From the NCBI GenBank assembly GCA_021299715.1, contig JAJTEL010000001.1, positions 65,397-129,396 on the forward strand: a stretch of 64,000 nt of DNA, given 5' to 3'. Origin of the DNA: Ilumatobacteraceae bacterium (GTDB lineage Bacteria; Actinomycetota; Acidimicrobiia; Acidimicrobiales; Ilumatobacteraceae). Positions 58,605-64,000 of the stretch are shown here, piece by piece. The position numbers were made by a program, and so were the translations under genes. Under the pieces are notes generated by a model. That model was not told the DNA's origin, ran no database searches, and saw only the letters and a list, made by a program, of their open reading frames with translations. Every line of letters begins with the position of its first letter. The first letter of the stretch is position 1.

Positions 58605-59771
58605 ATGGCAACGTTCCGTGACCTCCTCGCCACTGCAAAGTCTCACATCACTGAAATCGACACCGCCGACGCCCAGCGACGCATTGAGGCGGGTGGTGTG
58701 CTGGTGCTTGACGTACGCGAACCAGACGAATACGAACAGGGTGCTTTACCCAATGTGTTGCATATTCCTCGTGGTCACCTAGAAGCACAAATTGAAGGTC
58801 GTGCCACAGATCGCGATCAAGAGATTGTGGTCTATTGCGCCGGTGGTGTGCGAAGCGCATTTGCTGCACGCACCTTGCAAGAACTCGGATACACCAACGT
58901 GTTGTCTATGGCTGGCGGCTTTGGCAAGTGGAAAGACGAAGGTCGTGAATGGCGTCAACCTGTCACACTCACTCCAGATCAGCGCAATCGCTACCAGCGC
59001 CACCTTCTTCTTCCTGAAGTAGGAGTTGAGGGTCAAGCAAAGCTTCTCGGTGCAAAAGTTCTTATGTTGGGTGCTGGCGGTCTTGGTTCACCGGCTGCGT
59101 TGTATCTTGCCGCTGCGGGCGTTGGCACAATTGGCATTGTCGACATGGACGATGTCGATGCATCAAATTTGCAGCGCCAAATTCTGCACAACATGGACCG
59201 TATTGGCGAGCGCAAAGTGGAATCAGCACGCATGACCATTGCGAAGTTGAATCCTGATGTCAAAGTAAAGACCTACGACACTCGTCTTGACGCAAGCAAC
59301 ATCATGGACATCATGTCGGGCTACGACGTTGTTGTCGATGGCGCAGACAATTTCCCCAGCCGCTATTTGTTGAATGATGCAAGCGTGAAGTTAGGAATTC
59401 CTGTTGTTCACGGAAGTATCTTCCGCTTTGAAGGCATGGTCTCGGTGTTCCATCCAAAACTTGGCCCCACCTATCGCGACATGGTTCCCGAACCACCACC
59501 AGCAGAACTTGCTCCGTCGTGTGCAGAAGCGGGAGTACTTGGTGTTCTGCCTGGAATTATCGGATCTATTCAGGCACTTGAAACCATCAAGATCATTCTT
59601 GAACTCGGTGATCCGCTCATTGGTCGTATTCTCAGCGTGGACACAACAGAAATGTCGTTCCGTGTGTTCAAATTGCGTGCCGATCCAAACAACCAGGTCA
59701 CGTATGAAAATCGCGACCGCATTGAAGTTCGTGACCTCGATGGCCTGTGTGCCCCGTGGATGAGCCACTAA
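58605..59771 (+). CDS. Rhodanese - MoeB/ThiF fusion (sulfur-carrier adenylyltransferase)
   Basis: The 388-residue protein has an N-terminal rhodanese domain (about 15-118, LVLDVREPDEYEQG, catalytic C78 in YCAGGVRS) and a C-terminal ThiF/MoeB adenylation domain (about 125-375, GAGGLGS at 156-162, catalytic C306 in APSCAEAG). It activates small sulfur carriers (MoaD/CysO/ThiS type) and hands sulfur on. The order is the reverse of mycobacterial MoeZ. The zinc cysteines of MoeB are missing (TYRDM replaces CYRC). TAGGGT is 7 bases before the ATG. Confidence 0.92.
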   Translation: MATFRDLLATAKSHITEIDTADAQRRIEAGGVLVLDVREPDEYEQGALPNVLHIPRGHLEAQIEGRATDRDQEIVVYCAGGVRSAFAARTLQELGYTNVLSMAGGFGKWKDEGREWRQPVTLTPDQRNRYQRHLLLPEVGVEGQAKLLGAKVLMLGAGGLGSPAALYLAAAGVGTIGIVDMDDVDASNLQRQILHNMDRIGERKVESARMTIAKLNPDVKVKTYDTRLDASNIMDIMSGYDVVVDGADNFPSRYLLNDASVKLGIPVVHGSIFRFEGMVSVFHPKLGPTYRDMVPEPPPAELAPSCAEAGVLGVLPGIIGSIQALETIKIILELGDPLIGRILSVDTTEMSFRVFKLRADPNNQVTYENRDRIEVRDLDGLCAPWMSH

Positions 59772-59789
59772 ACAACTAGCGTTTCACGC

Positions 59790-60938
59790 GTGACAGCTTC
59801 CATAGTCATTGTTGGTGCCGGGTTCTCTGGCGCCGTTGTGGCCCGCCAATTAGCCGACGCCGGAATTGCATCATGGGTTGTTGACGGCCGTTCACATGTT
59901 GCGGGTAACGCCCACACGGAACGTCGCTCAAATGGAGTGATGGTGCACGTCTACGGCCCACACATTTTCCATACCGGGTTCCAGAACGTATGGGAATACA
60001 TCAACAAGTTTGGTGCCATGCAGCCATATAACCATCGTGTGAAGGCAACCTCTGGCGGCAAGGTGTACTCACTGCCCGTGAACTTGCACACCATTAACCA
60101 ATTCTTCGGACTCACGTTGTCGCCGAAGGAAGCAGAAGCTTTCATTGCATCTCGCGCAGACACATCAATTGATGTTCCCGTCAGCTTTGAAGATCAGGCA
60201 TTGAAGTTTGTTGGCCGCGATTTGTATGAAGCCTTTTTCAAGGGATACACGCAGAAGCAGTGGGGTGTGTCTCCAACAGAACTCCCGGCATCAATTCTTG
60301 CGCGACTACCTGTGCGTTTTTCGTACGAAGACAGCTACTTCAATCACCCGTGGCAAGCCATTCCCAAAGATGGGTACACGCCCATTGTGGAAGCCATGCT
60401 CGACCACCCCCTCATTGAAGTAACACTGAATCGCACGGTGACACCCGATGAGTTGTCCACGGCAGAACATGTCTTTTGGTCGGGACCCATCGATGAGTAT
60501 TTCTCTGGTCAGTTTGGTCGATTGGGGTATCGCACGCTCGACTTCGTGGAAACAGAGGAATCGGGAGATTTCCAAGGCTGCCCAGTCATGAATTACTGCG
60601 ACGCCAATGTGCCGTACACGCGTATTACCGAGCACAAGCACTTTGCTCCGTGGGAGAGCCACGAGGGGACCACCTTGTACACCGAATACAGCCGATTGGC
60701 CGCCGAAGGGGACATTCCGTATTACCCCATCCGCCAGGTGAAGGAAAAAGAGCAGCTGCACCAGTACGTCCAGGCAGGCCAGACGGCGTCTCGGGTGACC
60801 TTCCTTGGTCGTTTAGGCACGTATCGGTACCTAGACATGGACGTCACCATCAAAGAAGCGCTCGATGTGGCGGAAGAATTCCTGGCCAGTAGGCGTGAAC
60901 AGCGTCAAATGACGCCTTTCGTAGTGAATCCCCTGTGA
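59790..60938 (+). CDS. glf: UDP-galactopyranose mutase
   Basis: The 382-residue flavoenzyme converts UDP-galactopyranose to UDP-galactofuranose. It has VIVGAGFSGAVVARQLADAG for FAD, HVAGNAHTE, HVYGPHIFHT, FEDQALKFVGRDLYEAFFKGYTQKQWG and the C-terminal LGRLGTYRYLDMDVTIKEAL. GTG start 7 bases after TAGCGT (59777-59782). The next gene is a GlfT2-like transferase, so donor synthesis and use lie together. Confidence 0.96.
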   Translation: MTASIVIVGAGFSGAVVARQLADAGIASWVVDGRSHVAGNAHTERRSNGVMVHVYGPHIFHTGFQNVWEYINKFGAMQPYNHRVKATSGGKVYSLPVNLHTINQFFGLTLSPKEAEAFIASRADTSIDVPVSFEDQALKFVGRDLYEAFFKGYTQKQWGVSPTELPASILARLPVRFSYEDSYFNHPWQAIPKDGYTPIVEAMLDHPLIEVTLNRTVTPDELSTAEHVFWSGPIDEYFSGQFGRLGYRTLDFVETEESGDFQGCPVMNYCDANVPYTRITEHKHFAPWESHEGTTLYTEYSRLAAEGDIPYYPIRQVKEKEQLHQYVQAGQTASRVTFLGRLGTYRYLDMDVTIKEALDVAEEFLASRREQRQMTPFVVNPL

Positions 60939-60948
60939 AACTAGGGGG

Positions 60949-62697
60949 GTGACCGCCCACCCCCTGGCCCGAATTCTGGTTCCGGCCCCCGATTTCAGTG
61001 AACCGTCGTTGTACGTGCGAACGGGTGATGGGGTTCTTCGTTCAGACGGAGTTCATCTCGACGTCAATCAGCGAGTCACGTTCGACACCGCGTTTGGTGT
61101 GTTCGCGGCGGGTCGATGGAGTCGCCTGACATCTATCGCTGACCTCACTGCCACCATCGATGTGTCTGGTCGCTGCCAGATTGAACTTATTGCGTATGCC
61201 AATGGCGTCGACACGGTGGTTCAATCGTCTAGCACAGAATCGTCGGTGACATGTGCCGACATTCGCGACCTTGGGGCAGAGTCGTTTTTTGTCGCAGTGA
61301 CGGCGTTGGAAGACGGAGTTGTTGTTCGCGGTGGTGAGTGGAGCACTGCTACATCTCCTGCGCGCGATGTGCGATTAGGTGTGGCCATTACCACCTTTAA
61401 CCGCCAAGAGTACGTCCTTGCCACTATCGACAAGTTGGTGCACATTGAATCAACAGTTCCCAACGTGCGTGGTCATCTCAAAGTTCTTGTCGTTGACAAT
61501 GCTCAAAATCTGCAACCAACTATTCCTGCAGGTGCGCCTGTCCGTGTTCTTCCAAATCCAAACTTGGGTGGTGCAGGCGGATTTGCTCGCGGAATCATTG
61601 AGTTCAGAGAAGAAGGCTGGAGCACGCACATTGTCTTAATGGACGACGACATTTCATTAGAGCCTGAATCCATCATGCGCACCATTTCGCTTCTCTCGTA
61701 TGCGAACGACCCAGACCTGTGTATACACGGCGCCATGATGAGTGAAGAGCAGCCGTGGATGCAGTTTGAAGCGGGTTCGGCGTATGAATTCCGCTCGGTG
61801 TATCCGTTGCGCGCTCACGGTCGCGGCATCGACCTTCGTAGCAGATCTGAAATGGTGCGCGATCATTTGGAAATCGACATTGATTATTCCGCGTGGTGGT
61901 TCACGGTATTTCCCATGCACTTGGCCAAGGAGAATCCACTTCCCGTATTCGTGCGTGGCGACGATGTTGCCTTCGGACTCATGCACACGGGGAAACATAC
62001 GGTCACTCTGAACGGTATTGCGGTGTGGCACGCCGACTTCGCACTCAAGAACAATCCGTCGTCGTTGTATTACGAGGTTCGCAACTTTGCTCTGATTGAC
62101 ACTTTGGTCTTTGACGATCACAAGTGGAGACACTTGGCATGGCGTTATCTCAGTTTTGGATTCCGCAATGCATATTCACACCGCTACGCCAGTGCCGAAT
62201 ACATGATTTGGGGAATGAAAGATTTTCTTGCCGGTCCAGACGAGTGGATGAAAATTGACCACGCGGCCAAGCACGACGAAATTCGACAAGTGTCTGAAGA
62301 AAAGGCCATGCCGCTGTCGGACGAGTTGCAGAGTTTGGGTTTCACTCCGCCCCGATCAAAGCTGTATCGACTGGGCGGCTTTTTGCTGGCACCGTTCACC
62401 GGAGCCGGACACTGGGTGCCACCTTTCGTGAGGTCAGGCAAGATGGGTGTGGCGCAAATTGATGTTCGAGCAGTGGGACTTGCTATTCGCCACGACGAAA
62501 TCTTGTATCGCCATCCTCGCTTTGAAGAAGGTTTCGTCTGTCAACGTGACCGCGAACGCTTCATACGGATTCGACGCGAAGTGTTCCGCACATCGTGGCA
62601 ATTGGTTCGCTCGTACAACTCGCTGAAGAAGGCCTATCGCGCAAAGTACCCAGAAATGGTCAGTACAGAGGCGTGGAAGGCTCGTTGCGGTCTGTAG
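60949..62697 (+). CDS. Galactofuranosyltransferase GlfT2-like (GT2)
   Basis: The 582-residue protein resembles mycobacterial GlfT2: an N-terminal beta-rich domain (1-140), a GT-A core with VAITTFNRQEYV, LVVDNAQN, NPNLGGAGGFARGI, the metal DDD motif in HIVLMDDDISLEP, YSAWWFTVFP, GDDVAFGL and AVWHADF with the late His, plus a long helical C-terminus. GlfT2 extends the galactan of the cell wall with UDP-galactofuranose. The GTG start follows glf by 10 bases, so they form an operon. The exact polymer in this organism is unknown. Confidence 0.9.
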   Translation: MTAHPLARILVPAPDFSEPSLYVRTGDGVLRSDGVHLDVNQRVTFDTAFGVFAAGRWSRLTSIADLTATIDVSGRCQIELIAYANGVDTVVQSSSTESSVTCADIRDLGAESFFVAVTALEDGVVVRGGEWSTATSPARDVRLGVAITTFNRQEYVLATIDKLVHIESTVPNVRGHLKVLVVDNAQNLQPTIPAGAPVRVLPNPNLGGAGGFARGIIEFREEGWSTHIVLMDDDISLEPESIMRTISLLSYANDPDLCIHGAMMSEEQPWMQFEAGSAYEFRSVYPLRAHGRGIDLRSRSEMVRDHLEIDIDYSAWWFTVFPMHLAKENPLPVFVRGDDVAFGLMHTGKHTVTLNGIAVWHADFALKNNPSSLYYEVRNFALIDTLVFDDHKWRHLAWRYLSFGFRNAYSHRYASAEYMIWGMKDFLAGPDEWMKIDHAAKHDEIRQVSEEKAMPLSDELQSLGFTPPRSKLYRLGGFLLAPFTGAGHWVPPFVRSGKMGVAQIDVRAVGLAIRHDEILYRHPRFEEGFVCQRDRERFIRIRREVFRTSWQLVRSYNSLKKAYRAKYPEMVSTEAWKARCGL

Positions 62698-62699
62698 AC

Positions 62700-64000
62700 C
62701 TATTTGACCAGAGCTGCAGCAGCCATGAGCGACGACCATGTGCTTGGCCCCACTTTTCCGCTGGGGCGTATCTTGGCTCGTCGCTGATACGTCTTTACGT
62801 CATTGGCTAATGACGATGTGAATTGACCAGTCACTGAAATCTTCTTGCGCAGTACTCGCGCCAGAGCACGCTGCAATGTACTGACTGCAGGGTGTCTGCT
62901 TCCTACTTGCAAAACGGCGAGGTCGGTTCGTGCGCCAAGCCCCATTGCTTCCCACGTTGACCTGTCTACTGTCCCAGTTGGGGGCAAGTTCATGGACACT
63001 TGGAATGCTTTCACTGCTTTTTCGGTACCAGGGCCAAAAGCACCATCTGTAGCAAGTCGTTTTGACCCCTTTAGTTTCATTGCGGCATTCAAAGTCTTCT
63101 GAACGGTGGTCACCATGGGCCCTCTGTGTTTTTGCCCAAGCGGCAGACCGTGAATGACCGGCGCAGCAGGCGCCGATAGTGGAAGAAGATTTTGTGCACG
63201 TAAAGAATCGAGTTGTGCACGAAGGAAAAGAGTGAATTCGGCTTGACCACTAGTGGACAGGTGTACCCAACAACACAGAGAAGTGTTATCAAACCAACGC
63301 CATTGATGTGGCGCAGAACTTGCAGCGTTCCAGTCAACAATAGAAATCGCCGGGTTGGCGGCTGCAGCCGCAACCAAAGCAGAATTGGAAAGCGCATAAT
63401 TGCGAGACGTTGCACGTGTTGACATGTTGACAAAGATGATTCGCTGAACAGCTTTTGACGCGAGCGCAGAAATCATCTGCTGAAGTTCAGCGTTAAACGT
63501 ATTTGGGTCATCGTTGTATCCCAATTCAATGACTGCAATGGCAGGCGCAGGAAGAGCATTCACAACGCCAACACCGTCTAGGTCAACCTGTGGGGCGGCA
63601 ACGGTGAATAGACAGTCGGCTCCGGCCATTCCGCGACCTGCACATGCTTGGAATGTTGTGGCGGGATACGCAGGTGTAATTGCCGTAGCGAACTCGGTGG
63701 CAATACTTTCGCCAACCGAGTCGCCAATGAACAGAATGGAACCTGTTGGTGCAGCTGTGGGTTCAGACGAGAACAATGGAGTGGTTTCGTACCACGGCGC
63801 ATAGAGGTCCCAATCACCTCTAAAGTCCCATCCCGATCGCGTAACAGAACCTGCGGTGCCCGTAATAGCAACTGACGTTGCATATCCGTTCCAATCTCCA
63901 CCAAGGCCGTCATGTGTAGTGGTGACAGATAACAAGACGCCGATGCTTGGATATTTCTTTTGGATGTCTGCAGCAGAGATGAGTCGCGTCCACGATTGCA
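62700..64000 (-). CDS. Multidomain cell-wall protein: SpoIID-like end, SGNH hydrolase, two PG-binding domains (partial)
   Basis: The frame is open to the window end, so the N-terminus is missing; about 433 residues are visible. First comes a segment like the end of SpoIID/LytB domains (YATSVAITGTAGSVTRSGWDFRGDWDLYAPWYE). An SGNH hydrolase domain follows: FIGDSVGESIA, AGRGMAGAD, LGYND, and a WVHLSTSG block V in which the usual Asp is not obvious. Two PG_binding_1 repeats end it (PMVTTVQKTLNAA...ATDGAFGPGTEKAVKAFQ; ISVTGQFTSSLANDVKTYQRRA...SGKVGPSTW). It is convergent with the GlfT2-like gene (2 bases apart). Probably secreted and acting on peptidoglycan or attached sugars. Confidence 0.8.
   Translation of the reverse strand, partial: QSWTRLISAADIQKKYPSIGVLLSVTTTHDGLGGDWNGYATSVAITGTAGSVTRSGWDFRGDWDLYAPWYETTPLFSSEPTAAPTGSILFIGDSVGESIATEFATAITPAYPATTFQACAGRGMAGADCLFTVAAPQVDLDGVGVVNALPAPAIAVIELGYNDDPNTFNAELQQMISALASKAVQRIIFVNMSTRATSRNYALSNSALVAAAAANPAISIVDWNAASSAPHQWRWFDNTSLCCWVHLSTSGQAEFTLFLRAQLDSLRAQNLLPLSAPAAPVIHGLPLGQKHRGPMVTTVQKTLNAAMKLKGSKRLATDGAFGPGTEKAVKAFQVSMNLPPTGTVDRSTWEAMGLGARTDLAVLQVGSRHPAVSTLQRALARVLRKKISVTGQFTSSLANDVKTYQRRAKIRPSGKVGPSTWSSLMAAAALVK

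Overview
The window looks like a stretch of a free-living actinobacterial chromosome of moderate GC content, most likely class Acidimicrobiia (Ilumatobacter-like). This is inferred from protein content, not from a database search. Supporting signs are the order cysteine desulfurase - mnmA - MetE-like protein - ligA (as I recall it, the actinobacterial arrangement), a PASTA-kinase-like protein, F420-type LLM oxidoreductase, IclR-type leuCD regulator, galactofuran genes (Glf plus GlfT2-like), RecBCD, and many fatty-acid/acyl-CoA genes. No prophage, insertion sequence, CRISPR array or plasmid feature is visible. Coding density is very high, with many 4-base or 1-base start/stop overlaps.

Layout. 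1-8.5 kb: end of a cysteine desulfurase, mnmA, membrane protein, MetE-like protein, ligA, membrane-anchored protein and a PASTA protein with a degenerate kinase domain. 8.5-13 kb: SDR dehydrogenase, MFS transporter, SCP2 protein, serA. 13-15.9 kb (minus strand): leuA - ferredoxin - pyrF, preceded by a leucine attenuator with a Leu-rich leader peptide. 16-18.3 kb: Cys-rich protein, homospermidine synthase with no ordinary start codon, a 49-residue ORF and a long untranslated region. 18.3-28 kb: DEAD-box helicase, then recC-recB-recD. 28-38.9 kb: two secreted proteins sharing a C-terminal domain, leuCD with divergent IclR regulator, nadABC and a DUF2332 gene. 38.9-45.5 kb: UbiB-like kinase, hydrolase, greA, leuB, ilvE and cimA. 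cimA is preceded by an Ile-rich leader peptide and attenuator. 45.6-52.6 kb: acyl-CoA dehydrogenases, enoyl-CoA hydratase, gltX, tRNA-Gln and other genes. 52.6-54.7 kb: tRNA-Glu followed by a small accessory-looking patch with a ~66-bp direct repeat. 54.8-64 kb: uppP, LLM oxidoreductase, SGNH proteins, sirtuin, rhodanese-MoeB fusion, glf, a galactofuranosyltransferase and a partial multidomain cell-wall protein.

How it works together. leuA, leuC, leuD, leuB, ilvE and cimA supply leucine and, by the citramalate route, isoleucine. Two of the transcription units carry classic ribosome-mediated attenuators with different sensing codons (Leu versus Ile). leuCD is probably controlled by the adjacent IclR protein through an operator in the shared promoter. 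nadABC makes the NAD used by LigA and the sirtuin here.

A recurring pattern is a TANNNT hexamer (often TAGCCT, TAGCGT or TAGGGT) placed 6-9 bases before ATG/GTG starts that lack a Shine-Dalgarno sequence. This suggests that leaderless transcription is common in this organism. The most unusual items are the PASTA pseudokinase, the two genes that seem to start at a CTG (or ATT) next to the upstream stop, the 49-residue ORF before homospermidine synthase, and the repeat-flanked patch after tRNA-Glu.
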